64,000 bases of DNA from Amorphochlora amoebiformis (GCA_054601695.1 BAAHQB010000018.1:1359565-1423564); one strand, 5' to 3'; shown: positions 1 through 63,450, counted from the stretch's first letter. Notes: generated from the sequence alone by a model not told the origin. Numbers and translations are program-made.

Positions 1-187
1 GCTGCACCACCCCTTCACCCCGATCCCGATGATTTTTTCATTACAGCCAAAACCGACCACCATAACCTTCCCCCTACAAAATCTAACTTACGTGAAGCAG
101 CATACTGTATATGAGTGTGCAGTAAACCTGAGCACGCGAACGCACCTATCTAATTCTGACATATGCATATCAAAAAATTACGCACAG
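1..187. other. Left edge, no exon resolved
   Basis: This stretch is ordinary mixed sequence, not microsatellite. It lies just upstream of the first CBP80 exon that I can place. The acceptor at 186-187 requires at least one earlier exon ending in a split codon. Short exon-like pieces can be drawn here (for example after the AG near 46), but none resembles the CBP80 N-terminus, so I make no call. The start codon may be here or left of the window. Confidence 0.4.
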
Positions 188-23441
<23,254 letters not shown>

Positions 23442-25050
23442 CTATGCTAGCTTTGCTCGTGACCTCGGCCTCGAAAACGTCCTTGAGCCGGTGCCTGGTC
23501 TACTATTTACTTTTATACCGCCAGCTCTAAAGCTTCCAGGCTTACTACCTCGCCCGCTACGATGATGCTTGGCGAATCCAGAACCAATCTGAACCGTAGG
23601 CAGTGCGGTCTTAGACTCCCCTATCCTCTTAATCTCCCGTGACCCGGGCCTAAATTCTCGTGATGTTGGACGAGAGAGAGGCACACCGAGCGTCGATAGA
23701 GTTTTCGAGATGATGCTTTGTAATCCATCCTCGCCTATCATCGGGACGTCCTGCGCTAGGTTGGCAAAGATATCAAGCATTGCCCTATTCTTCTGCTTGA
23801 GGTGCAAATATTCGATGTATTCTACTACCCCTCTCCTCCCTGGAAAGCTCTTTTTTAACTGCTGGTTGATCGCTTCGAGTTCGGACGAAACTCTCTCATG
23901 TTGTACGTCCTGCTGGGTTAGCTGGCTCTCTAGCAGGATTTGTTCTTTCTGCTCCGACTTGATCTCTTGCTGCATCCTGGCGATATCGTTGATTGCTCTC
24001 GTCAGGCCGTGCTTGTTCTCATCGTTCTCCGTTTGAATATCCTTCAGATGTGCTTTCTTGGCAAAAAGAGCGTCTGCGACAGATCTATGCTGCTCCTCAA
24101 GCTTCTCCTTCAGCTCATACTCCGCACCGTTGGAGTCGGCCTTGTTGAGCATGCTCTTGTACTTCTCGTTTCGCTTGTTAAGCTTGAGCAGAGCTTTGGA
24201 AAGCATCCGAATATCTTTCTCTGCCTTCTTGATGCTGTTATTCAGCTTGTCCCCCTTATTCTGCAGCTCCTCCCTTTCCTGGGCCACTTGGATGATGTAG
24301 TATGCTTGCGTCTTTGGCTCTTCATCATTGCTCTGGAGTTTGGCATGGATTGTCTCGTACTTTTGCTGGAGCTTAACGGCTTTTAGTTGCCTCTCCTTAA
24401 AGTCCACCGCAACCTCGTGGCGTGCCTCCTCGGCCACCCTCAGTTTTCCTCTCTGGATCTCCTCGAATGACTTGAGTTCCTCCTTTCGAGTTCTCATCTG
24501 GAGTTCGATCTCCATCTTAGCTCCCCGGAGCTCCACTATCCGTTGGGAAACCTCGGCCATCTTGTCTTTGAGCTTGGTGACCTCCAGCTTGAGGACGTCA
24601 TGCTCCATAGTCTTGGTGTTGGTGGCCTCTTTTGTCTGCTTCAGCTCGCGCTCACGGCTTGCAGTCTCCAACTCGATACTGTGAAGCCTCTCTTTGAGCT
24701 TTGCCCTGATACGTTTTTAGATACGATGATATTTCAAGGGATTCGATTGTTTTCTGAAATTAAGACGACCATTTGAATACATGTACATCTTTGTTTGCGC
24801 CCCATGAAAGCATGCAGCGCAATACGTGCCTCGGTGTTTACGACGCCATGAAAACATGTGTATCGACCGTGTAAACATGTACATTGGTGTTTGCGACCCA
24901 TGAGAATATGTATCTCGATCATGAAAGTATATACATTGTGTTTACGACCGGACCGCTGAGATTATGTATATTGACACTGCAATACGTACATTGGTGTTTA
25001 TAACCCGTAAGGGCGACCATATCTATCATATTAATATATTATATATATTT

Positions 25051-25082
<32 letters not shown>

Positions 25083-25523
25083 GTGTATGTAAACACGTTT
25101 ATGTGTCTATGAGCAGTCCTAGCATGCGTATTGCTCGTGCATAGTGCTCGTAGCTATGTACAGAATGTCAACAATCTGTGAGAGCAGATTTATGCAATTA
25201 GGTTGATAGATACGAGGTAGGTAGGTAGGTAAGTACCTTGAAGCTATCTGAGTGTTGGATTCTCGCTCCGCAATCTTGACATCAGTCTCAAGTCTCTTGA
25301 CTTGGTTCATCATATGCATTTTCCCTTTTTCCTCAACCTCCATCTGTTCGTGGAGCTCTCTGATAAGCTTGTTTAGGGCCTCAGTCTCTTGAAACGAACG
25401 CTTCCCCTGGGATTTAGTTGAAGTTAAATTATGCAGTACCGTTATATATACAGTTATACATATATTATACATATATATATGTGTATATATATACATATGT
25501 ACAAACATGTACTAAATAAATAA

Positions 25524-25598
<75 letters not shown>

Positions 25599-25692
25599 CG
25601 TATATTTGAGAGGGAGAGGGAGTACATAGATAAAAAATATCAATGATGAAGAGAGTGCGAGGGGAGACGGAGATTGAGACTTACACATATAA

Positions 25693-25723
<31 letters not shown>

Positions 25724-25761
25724 TTATTTATATGTGTAAGTATATATTACATAGATATCTC

Positions 25762-25795
<34 letters not shown>

Positions 25796-25935
25796 GTATT
25801 GAATTCATATGTGTAAGAAGTATATATTAGTTAGATAGCTCCCTCTCAATCTCCGTCTCCCTTGCACTCCCTTCATCATCGACTTCTTTTTATCTATGTT
25901 CTCCCTCTCCCTCTCAAATATACGCATACACACAA

Positions 25936-26006
<71 letters not shown>

Positions 26007-26112
26007 ATACAATATACGAGTTCATGCATATGTGTATAATATATATATGTGTATGTATATATATATATATATGTACGTATATGTATATATATATATATGT
26101 ATGTATGTATAT

Positions 26113-26155
<43 letters not shown>

Positions 26156-26156
26156 T

Positions 26157-26211
<55 letters not shown>

Positions 26212-27221
26212 ATATGTATTATATATATATGTATGCATTGAATTTTTTACCGATGCACGATCAAGTTTCCTCTCCATTTGTTGAACTTGAAACTCGGTCG
26301 TGTACAACATCTCTTGCATTTTCAGAGACGCTTGGTCGAGATTGCTGATCTTTGACGTCAGGATCTTGGAGGTCCTCTGAGCGCTTGCAATATCAGTCTC
26401 GCAGTTTTTCTTCACCTGCCGTGCCTGAGTGAGCTGCTCTTTGGCCTTGAATAGATCATTCTTGACTTGCTCAGCTTCCTTGAACTTTCCGTCGAGTAGT
26501 TGTTTTGTGTCATCATGGAGCTTCTCGATTTTCCTGGACTTGGCGGCTATGTTCTCTGTGAGAGTAAGAAATTGCTCTATTTCTTTCTTCTTCTCTTCCA
26601 GTGTAGTTTCTAGCCGCTCCCGTTGAATTGTTTTGGACTCCTGATTGATTCGAAGCTGCTCATTCATCTCGATGTTTTTGTTAAGATCTGACTGGGCCTG
26701 AAGAAGCTCGTTTCGGATAGCAGTGAACTCCTCCTCCAGATCGACTAAATCTTTTTTGGTCTTTTGCAGCTCGAGTCTCCTATGGTATTATGGATACATA
26801 CACATATCAATATATAAAAATACGCGTGTACATATATATATGTATATATATATATACATCTGTACATGTGAAGATGTGATAATATAACAGATATAGTTAA
26901 TACATATATACACACACACACATATATATATATATGTATATATATATATGTTATATGTATATATTTGTGTATATTTGTATTATGGAGTACTACAAATAAT
27001 ACAAATACATGTTTATATATTATTTACATCTATCTATCTATATATCTATATATCTATATATATATATATATATATATAAGTATATTATGTATAAATATCT
27101 ACGTATCAATACATGTTATTCTACATGTACATACACGAGTACTTGTATATGCATATTCTTATGTGTATGCATTGATTACACACACATATATGTATGTTAT
27201 ATGTATATATATATATATATG

Positions 27222-27266
<45 letters not shown>

Positions 27267-27660
27267 TATATTTGTAAATATGTAGTACATGTAATATATA
27301 TACATATATATATATACATATGTATATATATATATATGTATATAATATAAGTATTTTACATACATATATATATATATATATATATGTGTAATACATATAT
27401 ATATATGTATTATATATGTATATATGTATGTATATATGTATATGGAATATATGTATGTGTACATGTTTATATCTATATATGTATGTGTACATGTTTATAT
27501 CTATATACATATATATTACATGTATATATGTATTTATATATATATATATATATATATATTCCATATGTGTGTAAATATATGTATACATACACAAACACAT
27601 TTGAACACATATATGTGTATACATATATGCATATATACATCTTTATGCACCTAGGTAATC

Positions 27661-27722
<62 letters not shown>

Positions 27723-27809
27723 GCATGCTATAATCAATATTCAAGTAATATATACTTGTAAATGAAGTATTAATGTATGTATTTGTATATTTTATATAAA
27801 AATGTACAC

Positions 27810-27841
<32 letters not shown>

Positions 27842-27917
27842 TTATATATATAATATATAATATATATACATATATATTATATATATATATATATATACAT
27901 ACATACATAAAAATATG

Positions 27918-27951
<34 letters not shown>

Positions 27952-29224
27952 CATATAAACAATCTTCTCAATCTTGACCGCTTTTTCTCCTCTTTCATTC
28001 CTCTCAGTTTCCCACTCCCCTTCCTCTATCAATTCGCTAACACCCGATAATATCTATTAAACACACCTTTTCTCGTTGTTTCGCTTACTGACGTCGATCT
28101 CGGCCTGAACTTGCTGATTATTTATCTTCTCCTGGTCTAAAAAGACTTTTTGTTTGCTTAGAGTCTTTGCTTGTCGTCGAAGCTCCGCCCTGATAGCTGC
28201 GACATCCTCTTTTGCGTCCTTAATCTCTTCATCGCGCTTCTGCATGGCCCTGACGGCGTCGTTCCATTGCTTAATTAAGCCCTGTCTATCGAAGTGTGTT
28301 TTCTTGTACTCATCCGCAGTCTTATTGAGCTCGATTTGCACGGCTTGTGTCTCGGTGATCTCGGTTTCCAGCGTTGCTTTCTTCTTCTGCATCTCCTTCG
28401 TTACCTTCTCCTTGAGAATTATCAGGTGCTTGATTCTTTTGTCGTCCGCAAGCTTGTATCGCTCGACCGCCAGGCGATCCTCTTCCTTCTGCTTGGCAGC
28501 GAGAGACCATTGCAGCAGCTCCTCTTGATTCCAGTTCATCTGCATGCGGAACTTCTCCAGCTTCTCATTAGAGCTGAATTGCTCCCCCTGGATGATGTGC
28601 AGCTTCTCATTATCCTTCGTGATCTGAGCCAGATACTCCTTGCTTAGGGCCTCAAGCCGCTCAATCTCAATAGTTGCCAGGCGTTTGATGTGCTTCTCGG
28701 TTGATATTTCCTTCGTCTTGGTGTCGACTAAGCTCTGGGTGTGCAGAAGCTCCTGCTCCACGTTTTTGAGGTGGTCAATCATGATGCCCACGCGCGTTGT
28801 ATTCTCCTCCAATTTATCGTCAATCTCCGCAAGTTTCTTCTCCTTTGCCTTCACAAGTAAATCCAGCTTTTTGTTCTCCTCATTCGCAAACGTCTCGTTG
28901 ATTAGCGCGTCCTCACCAATATCCCTGCCATTTCAACACATCTTCAGACCCTCTAAATTCCCACCCAGCATATGCACATTACCCATCATCAGAATCATCC
29001 TCCTCTCCATATCTTTCGTCGTCCTCTCCGTCTTCCCCATCCCCTCCAGAACCGTCAGGGTTCAAACCCAGGGCCTCCATTCCCCTCACTATGTCCTCGG
29101 GCAGCCCAGTTTTCTGGTCAACCCCGTCAAGGACATCGTCCTCGTCCTGGAAAAATATTGATGCAATTATCGACGCTCGTCATAATGTAGGGACTGCCGA
29201 GCGACTGACCCGTTTGACGTCCAT
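23442..29224 (-). CDS. CCDC39: Coiled-coil protein CCDC39 / FAP59, axonemal 96-nm ruler
   Basis: CCDC39 pairs with CCDC40 to form the molecular ruler that sets the 96-nm repeat of motile cilia and places inner dynein arms and the N-DRC. Exons on the minus strand, 5' to 3': 29210-29224 (MDVKR), 28983-29146, 28067-28924, 26251-26779, 25237-25406, 23442-24705 (stop TAG). The total is exactly 3000 nt, 999 residues against 941 in human. Family landmarks: [12 protein letters not shown] near the N-terminus (human VANEENKLLEDQ), [45 protein letters not shown] (human EEEKTQAYYVIKAAQEKE), and a Ser/Arg/Gly-rich basic tail. Almost the whole protein is predicted coiled coil. The acidic leader (exon 2, [17 protein letters not shown]) is not in the human protein. 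Exons are larger than in the neighbouring genes. Confidence 0.95.
24765..25020. repeat. Diverged tandem repeat in CCDC39 intron 5
   Basis: About four degenerate copies of a unit of roughly 55-65 bp, each containing variants of ACATTGGTGTTTACGACC followed by CATGAAAACATGT-like words (near 24783, 24830, 24885, 24935 and 24990). The sequence is not TA microsatellite and has no open frame. It may be a decayed minisatellite. Confidence 0.65.
25588..25937. repeat. Long inverted repeat (fold-back) in CCDC39 intron 4
   Basis: The left arm (about 25592-25690) and the reverse complement of the right arm (about 25805-25932) share in order TATGCGTATATTTGAGAGGG, AGGGAG, ACATAGATAAAAA, GATGATGAAG, GGAGACGGAGATTGAGA and TTACACATAT. 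A TA-rich loop of about 115 bases lies between. The similarity continues into flanking (CA)n on the left and its complement on the right. I see no ORF or clear target-site duplication; it could be a fold-back or MITE-like element or an inverted duplication. Confidence 0.75.
27226..27266. repeat. (AAT)n microsatellite
   Basis: About 13 clean ATA/AAT units within the CCDC39 intron between exons 28067-28924 and 26251-26779. Confidence 0.95.
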
Positions 29225-29408
29225 CGTCGTCGAAACAGCCACAGGCACTGACTAGCGGGATTTGGGGTTTTCTGATTTGCACCGGGTAGTACCCGGGTGC
29301 CGGGGTTTGGAATTCTCTCCCGGCCCCAGTCCCGGGGTATCCAAGTCTCCGGAGATCTCATTGTGACTACGCTTTGTTGTTCGCGCGCACCCGCGACCAT
29401 TCCGCAGC
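29225..29408. promoter_or_regulatory. Head-to-head promoter, CCDC39 / GIP1_N-like gene
   Basis: Only 184 bases separate the two divergent start codons (CCDC39 ATG at 29224 on minus, neighbour ATG at 29409 on plus). The region is GC-rich and free of TA microsatellite. It contains the near-palindromic block GGGTAGTACCCGGGTGCCGG (about 29285) and CCCGGCCCCAGTCCCGGGG (about 29320). Both 5' UTRs must lie here. I see no TATA box at a useful distance. The GTAGTACC-type motif recurs elsewhere in the window. Confidence 0.75.
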
Positions 29409-31487
29409 ATGCAAGTCCGACGAGGCGCCCCAAATACACACCTCTCAAAGGATCAGAGAGATCTTATCTCTCTTGTGAAGGATCTTCGAGGCATCGAGGA
29501 GGTTGAGGCCAAAAAGATCTGCCAGAAATACTCCTTCAACAAGGATACAATCGTGACAGCAATACAAAACATGTTCGAAGGTGCGCGGATATTTCTCTTT
29601 GTGTATTTGCCCGGCATTGGTGAAGAAGTATCGGTATTCAATCTAATTTTAATTTATTAGATGATAGACAATCTCACCAAGATGAGGATTGGAAGGATAT
29701 CTCACGCAGGCGCAGAAAAAAGAAAAAGGTATGGAAATCTGTTTTCCTCCGTAAATTTTTATTTCACTTGACTCATTCATTTAAAAAAGGAGGAGCGGGC
29801 TCACACTCAAGGCCGTGGGGGTCGAGGAAGATCTGGTCGAGGACGGGATGATCGCCGTGGGGGAAGAGGAAGATCAAGGGGTGGAAGAGGCCGTCGGGGC
29901 GGTCGGAGAGGGAGAGACGGGGCTTCGCATGGCAACCGCAACGTGGCGAACAAGGAGAACACTCCCAAGCCCCAAGAGCACAGACCAGTCGCTCCGCCTC
30001 GCGCTGCAAAGGTCCAGAAGCCTCAATGGGGAGCCGAACCCCGGGCAGCTCCCGACCCGACACCGGCTGCTACGTCTGTTTTGACCAACCCTAACCCCGC
30101 CTTCAATCCAAACTGGGGGAAGCCCAAGGCCCCTCTCACCGAACCCGGAACCTGGGAGAATCCAAAAGCAGAATCCAAAACCGCGTTCCCTCCAAAAGAC
30201 ACGACGGCCTTCCAAGAAAAGGAAACGCCTTTCCAGGAGGAGAAGCCCACAACAAGAAGCAACTGGATGCCGGAAGCCAATGGAACCTCCGAGAACACTG
30301 CGGATGCTTATCAAGGGTTCCAGACTTCTGTACCACAGTCCGCACCCTGGGGGGAGGAGAAGCCGCAAGCAGACAAGTGGTCGTCTTGGGGAAGCGGGGG
30401 AGCAGCAACGACGGATATCCAGCCTGTTAAAGGGGATACATCAGCTGAGATACCGAATGATTGGAGCTCATCGAAGGCAGATACTAGAGGTTCTCGTACC
30501 AGGAAAAAAGTCCAAGATTCAATAGGGATCAATCGTCTTCCTGGCCGCAATTATCAAACCACCTCTAAGTGGCGGAAGAAAGTATCAGAGTCGAAGGTCG
30601 CAATTGAACCTCTCAGCACCCAACAGCTCAGCACCCAACAGCTCACCACCCAACAGCTCACCACCCAACAGCTCACCACCCAACAGCTCACAGCCCAGCA
30701 GCTCACCACCCAACAGCTCGCCTCTCAACAGCTCACCACTCAGCAGCTTACCACCCAGCAGCTTACCACTCAGCCCCTCTCCACCCAAGAATCAAAGACC
30801 TCTGAGAACATCATTGAGTCAACTCAAGCCGAAATTGGCAAGCTCACAGTGTCTTCCAAGCCGAACGAGCCCGATGTTATTCTTCCCAGCTACGTCAACA
30901 ACGTTGAGAAGAGTGACTCAACCGTACACTTCGGTTTGAATGAAGATCTCTCGCAACAGAGTGCTCACGATCAGTTCTTGAGGAACCAGGCGAGCGGCGA
31001 GATCATGTTCGGAGGTACCGAAGTGTCCAACTTCTCCTCCGCCAACCCCCCGCCACTGCGAGAAAATATCCAGAATGTCCCTTCTACCAGCTCAACTTTG
31101 CAAACTTCTGCCCCTTCACTGCCCAAATCTCAAACACCCATCCAACCATCTACAACACAAGCTCCAACAGCAGTTTCCGCCTCTGAACCCACTTCCGACA
31201 GAAATATCAGTTCATCTTCGCCCGAAACCCTTCAGACAGACAAGATTTCTGCTCCCATGCAGGGCCAGACCGCCACTCAGTCCTCCGAAAACCCTGCCGC
31301 CACAACTACAGGACAGCCGTCGATATCTATGCAGGGAGACAAGCCCACCAGCCGAGCAATCGGAGAGCAATCGATGATGTATCCTCCCCATAGGTAACGT
31401 ATTGCATGTTTCCAAACCCAGATGGGTACGAACAAGCCCAATTCTTTTTACATATGGCACATTGTGAGCACATAAACTATTATTATA

Positions 31488-31574
<87 letters not shown>

Positions 31575-31616
31575 TATATATGGTGTCTATGTGTGTGTGT
31601 GTGCAAACAAGTTTGT

Positions 31617-31654
<38 letters not shown>

Positions 31655-31669
31655 GTATACATATAAATT

Positions 31670-31713
<44 letters not shown>

Positions 31714-31730
31714 GTATACATATAAATTTG

Positions 31731-31762
<32 letters not shown>

Positions 31763-32018
31763 CATAAATATATGATACTGTAAAGATATGAACATATATA
31801 GCTACACACACACACATATATATATATACATATATATATATATATTATATGTACAAGTAATATACATATGCGCAAAAACTTTACACGTGCAGAAAAAGAA
31901 CGCATACATAACAATGCGTATAAATACAAAAATACACATGTGAATTTTATTTGTAAATGTGTATGTAGTGTACATATATGAATATATACATATATGAGTA
32001 TATACATATATTTATATA

Positions 32019-32057
<39 letters not shown>

Positions 32058-32167
32058 TGTGTGTATATATACATAAACACACACTATATATGTATATATG
32101 ATATACATATATATATATATATATATTATTATATATATATATATTATATATATATATATTATGTGTG

Positions 32168-32207
<40 letters not shown>

Positions 32208-33509
32208 TATATTAGGTGTGCGTTGTATATTAGATATAATATTATGAGATGTATGACAGAACGAATATTGCACCTTTAATTCTAACTATAATTCTTGGCC
32301 TGACTGTATCCATAACCTAACCACAGCGGATACAGTGCTCCTATGCATCCGCAGTATGGCATGCCGAGCGGCGATTCCAGAAACACGTTCTCCATGTACG
32401 ACCAGAACAGTCCAGCTGCCCAGATGCACCACCCCGGTCCGGCTGCCTTCTACCCCGAGTACACTACTCAGCTTGCACAGCAGCAGAGATATCGGGGTGT
32501 CAATGATCCCAGAATCCCGCACCAGCGTAATAGAGTGTATAAGAGTCAGGCCAACAAGGGACCTAAGGGCCTGGAGACTGTGAAAGACAGTAAGAAACTT
32601 CACACAGCTTCTCAATCGGGCGACAGTAACACAAAGGGCAGAAGCAAGCAACAGCGTGGTTTCAACCAAAACTATAAAGTCCAGAGAGGGTACAAGCAGC
32701 AGGGGCACGGCATGAAGCAGAACTTCCCGAAGGGAAACTTCAATCAGAAGCAGAGGCAGAATATGCCCCAACCCTTCAATCAGCAGACGTACCCTATGGG
32801 AGCTCCGGTCCAGTACCAGCCGTCGGCGATGCCTTACGCATATCCCAACTACTACAACTTCTACCATCAAAACGCTCAGTTCAGCCCACCCGGTTTCCGA
32901 AATGCCCCGTATTATCCGCCCGCCCCAAATGGATACAATTTCCACACTGGAGCTCCCGGAACGTTTCACAATCCTCAGGCGCCTGCTAACTACGAAGAGC
33001 ATCAGTATCCCTCTACCGATGGAAAATCCGGTTACCAGTCTCAGCCGCTTGCCAGGGGCGGACAACCGCCTGCTCCTGGGGGCCCTCTGCACCCCCAGCA
33101 ACAGCAACATCAAACCCAGCATCCTGGGGACTCAGTCGGGGGTCACAGCGGCGGCCACACAGGATTTTCTCAACAGATACAGAACGGCTCCAAGCACCCA
33201 CAGGGCCCTCACGTTGACCACTCGCGATCCCAGGACGTAGCTTCCCACGGATTCGACAGTGCACCTTGGACGACTCAGACATCCGTATCAAGCTCTGCCA
33301 AGATCAGCGAGTCCGCACCCCAGGGAAAACCTGTTGGGAACACAATGGTTGGAACTGGCCCGTCGCAGACGGCATATCAGAGACCCAACTTCTACATGAC
33401 TCCGAGCGCACAGAGCGGCTTCCCTGCCGAGCAACAGCAAATGTCGCAAGCTCAACCGCAGCAACAGCAACCAATGCATTCCTACACGCCCACTTGGAGT
33501 TCCAGCTGA
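29409..33509 (+). CDS. GIP1_N/UBA-like, RGG-box, Q/P-rich RNA-binding-type protein
   Basis: Four exons: 29409-29580, 29661-29728, 29790-31393, 32327-33509 (TGA). They total 3027 nt, 1008 residues, with consistent phases. Residues ~12-82 form a small helical UBA-like head ([19 protein letters not shown]) ending [17 protein letters not shown]. This matches the layout of the plant GBF-interacting-protein-1 N-terminal domain (FHEVKSKRxKKKE ending); animal UBAP2/Lingerer proteins share the same overall design. An RGG/RG box follows (~84-125), then a Pro/Ser/Thr-rich region with a 15-bp repeat encoding LTTQQ, and a C-terminal half rich in Q, N, P and Y (for example [15 protein letters not shown]). 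The composition suggests a cytoplasmic mRNP or stress-granule protein; this is inferred, not shown. The last intron ends in CTAACCACAG, a clear branch site and acceptor. It shares a promoter with CCDC39. Confidence 0.85.
30604..30788 (+). repeat. 15-bp coding minisatellite (LTTQQ repeat)
   Basis: About 12 units of the type CAGCTCACCACCCAA, encoding pentapeptides [15 protein letters not shown] and LASQQ in frame within the large exon of the GIP1_N-like gene. The central units are identical at the DNA level and the outer ones diverged, as expected for replication slippage from the centre. Confidence 0.95.
31394..32326 (+). other. TA-filled intron of the GIP1_N-like gene
   Basis: Donor GTAACG at 31394, acceptor CCACAG ending at 32326 with CTAAC just before it. 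The interior is TA microsatellite, plus a direct duplication of TATGTATACATATAAATTTG (near 31653 and 31713). There is no other gene in it. Confidence 0.85.
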
Positions 33510-34271
33510 GAAGTTGTAAATAACTGGGAGTTCGCAAGTTTCACGGGTGAACAGGGGCTACAAGAATGGAGACTGCGCTGACATCCCAGATCTGGCCACG
33601 AATCTAGAACAGCTTGTAAAAAAGTTGGCAGCTTGTAAAAAGTTGGCACTAACAACTCGTTGATTGTGCATCCGTACCAATGAACAAAATACGTCTCGGT
33701 TGTGACTTATTGGTTCTATATCTAGTATATACCGTCTAGACCCTAGAGACGTGACGGTACGTACTAGACGTATACGAATTTGTGCACGTCATTTTACTAG
33801 ATTCTAGAGATTGGTAGTTCTATACTAGTATATATATATATATCTAGTATATTCTGGATATACGATCTACGATATCTACTAGATCTAGGATATATATACC
33901 TATATATATATATACATATACTAGATATATATTATCTAGATTATACATACACTAGATACACACATACTAGACATACACACTGACACATTACGCATACACA
34001 CACACATGTATCTAGCGTATATATACACGAGTACACACACACACATATATATCTAGATATATATATATATATATATATGTATGTGTATATTTTATACATG
34101 TATGTAATATATGACATATTCTAGATTATATGTGTATATATATAATTCAAATTGCTCTAGGTTACATCAAATTAAAGACAGCTAAAGCCATGCCAGTGTA
34201 CATCAAGTTAATCAGTGCATGCAAGCTAGGCCAACTAATAGCCGAGTAAACGTAACCTCGGGCCTGACGGA
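33510..34271. other. Convergent spacer, CTAG-rich
   Basis: This is the 3' flank of the GIP1_N-like gene and of the minus-strand RhoGEF. The stretch 33715-34150 is dense in CTAG words (TCTAGA, ACTAGA, ATCTAG), with short TA and CA runs. Right after the GIP1_N-like stop (33620-33650) there is a duplicated AGCTTGTAAAAAGTTGGCA. I see no AATAAA and no gene. Confidence 0.7.
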
Positions 34272-61364
<27,093 letters not shown>

Positions 61365-61612
61365 TAATTCGATACTCTTGGAGATCTACTTCGAGTCCAT
61401 TCCCCGGGAATTACGACTAAAACCAGTTACTAACAGTACGTTACTTCAGTCCCTCTGTGTCAGTCTGTGGTCCGGTATGGACTGACACTGTGATGACACG
61501 GAACAGATAGATATCCAAGTATATCAACTTCGATATCCGATAAATAATAAATAGTTCTTCGGCGTTCTATCTTAGTCACCCTGTGTGACAGGCACTGTCA
61601 TTGTCGCGTCCG
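61365..61612. promoter_or_regulatory. Head-to-head promoter, RhoGEF / terminal gene
   Basis: 248 bases between the RhoGEF ATG (61364, minus) and the first ATG of the next gene (61613, plus). No TA microsatellite. It contains a CAGTCCCTCTGTGTCAGTCTG / ATGGACTGACACTGTGATGA near-palindrome (about 61447-61496) and GTGTGACAGGCACTGTCA near 61582-61600. This is the second tight divergent promoter in the window. Confidence 0.6.
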
Positions 61613-62082
61613 ATGATGGGGCGCCGCCCCTTGGCGTGTTCGGGACACCGCGCGACCATCGGTAAGATATCGAGCACGTGAACACAGACGTTATGCATAT
61701 GGGATGGTTTCCGATTCATTGGGTCCGCCGGGGACGAGAACAGATTGAGAATATGCGGGAATCACACAGGCAAGTGCGCAACTCCTCAATTTTTATGGAA
61801 ATCACTGGGAGTTGGGCACGAGGGAGGTAGGGCCTTAGGTTTATTGAAAAACACTATATCATTGCCAACGCTTGATATTGGGGAAGGGGAGAAAGGTTTA
61901 CATTAAAAAAGATACATACGAGCACTTGAGTGGCTGTTCTACACTTCGACAGGCATGGTTAGGTCGAATTGCTCAGGGTTATGGGTTGGACAGTTTGGTG
62001 GAAGGTTTGGGTTGGGTTGGGTGCTTGTTAGTAAATGTACAAATATATGTATAATGTATGCTATATAATATATATAGATATA

Positions 62083-62134
<52 letters not shown>

Positions 62135-62146
62135 CATGTATATATA

Positions 62147-62185
<39 letters not shown>

Positions 62186-62394
62186 AACACCTAAATATGT
62201 ATTTATTAAATTTAGATCTATGTATCAACATATTATACATACATAAAAATGATGTAGATTTTATATATCTATATCACTTTTAGGTATGTATAAGTGCATG
62301 AATACATGTATAAATTATATATACATAAAAATGATGTAGATTTTATATATCTATATCACTTTTAGGTATGTATAAGTGCATGAATACATGTATA

Positions 62395-62438
<44 letters not shown>

Positions 62439-62478
62439 GATGTATACGTATTTTTTTATATGCATTTACATCTTAAGA

Positions 62479-62515
<37 letters not shown>

Positions 62516-62628
62516 TATATAGGGTAAATATATATATATATATATATATACTAGTAATAACATATACATGTACACTGGTATACCTATACATGTTATACAT
62601 ACAAATACATATTTTATATATATGTATA

Positions 62629-62683
<55 letters not shown>

Positions 62684-62706
62684 ACTGGTATACATATACA
62701 TGTTAT

Positions 62707-62781
<75 letters not shown>

Positions 62782-63311
62782 CGTGTGTGTGTGTGTTTGT
62801 ATTCCCCCGCAGGCGCCTATGTCTACAGCTAGCAGTGGCCTTCCTCTCCACATCCACGCTGCTCTTACTCATCCCAAACTCTCTCATGCCCCTTCCCAAT
62901 CTCCAATGGAAATCCATACCCGAACAAACCCTTTGGCAGCTCCGCCCGAAACTTCCACCCGACCCTAAACATGCGCCAAGACCCTACACCTTCAATGATA
63001 AACTTAGGCGTGAAGTGTTGATCAGGACTTTTCTCAAGAACTTCAACCTAAAGAAGAAGACGATGCGTAACATCCGAAGGCATGCTCGTGGCCCGCACCT
63101 AAGGGATTTATTTCGAGCACTGAGGGAGAGGCCGATTAAGCTTCGGAATATGAGGAGAGGAAAGGATCGCTGGAAGTGGGAGGCTGTGTTCAAGGAGCAC
63201 ATCACCGATCAGATGTGTGTTAGTGAGAGGCAAAATGGAAGTTTGTGCACGAGGCTGTCGAAGAAGCTGAAGAGCGAATATCACAATTTTATGTCAAAGC
63301 GACTGGTTTGA
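61613..63311 (+). CDS. Small four-exon gene, unknown function, one membrane segment
   Basis: Exons 61613-61661 (starting [12 protein letters not shown]), 61770-61826, 61953-62004 and 62813-63311 (TGA). Phases agree and sum to 657 nt, 218 residues. The large last exon is the best supported part: after a hydrophobic stretch ([19 protein letters not shown], a likely membrane segment or signal anchor) comes a strongly basic region with [20 protein letters not shown] and [20 protein letters not shown]. The paired basic helices vaguely recall LYR-type or mitochondrial ribosomal proteins, but no diagnostic motif is present and I make no family call. The third intron is TA-filled and contains an 82-bp duplication. 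It is the last gene before the telomere. The first three exons are less certain than the last. Confidence 0.55.
62239..62402. repeat. ~82-bp tandem duplication in the last gene's intron
   Basis: ACATAAAAATGATGTAGATT followed by TATATCACTTTTAGGTATGT and CATGAATACATGTATAAAT appears twice, at about 62240-62318 and 62322-62399, essentially identical. Confidence 0.9.
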
Positions 63312-63450
63312 TTTTACTGACTGAATTGATAGGACAGTGAAGAATCAATATTATTTCTAGTATTTACTAGATTTATAATATTCTAGTCTAGCAGTATATA
63401 TATAAGTTATATCATATGATCAGTATATACTAACTAGACTAAAGTTTATC
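63312..63450. other. CTAG-rich 3' flank of the last gene
   Basis: Short AT-rich stretch with several CTAG words (TTTCTAGTATTTACTAGATT, ATTCTAGTCTAGCAG, AACTAGACTAAAG). It matches the flavour of the other two gene-end spacers (22620-23440 and 33715-34150). Confidence 0.6.

Noticed and set aside
23710-24684. Plus-strand frames over the CCDC39 exons
   Set aside because: They are antisense shadows of the coiled-coil coding sequence, which matches CCDC39 along its length.
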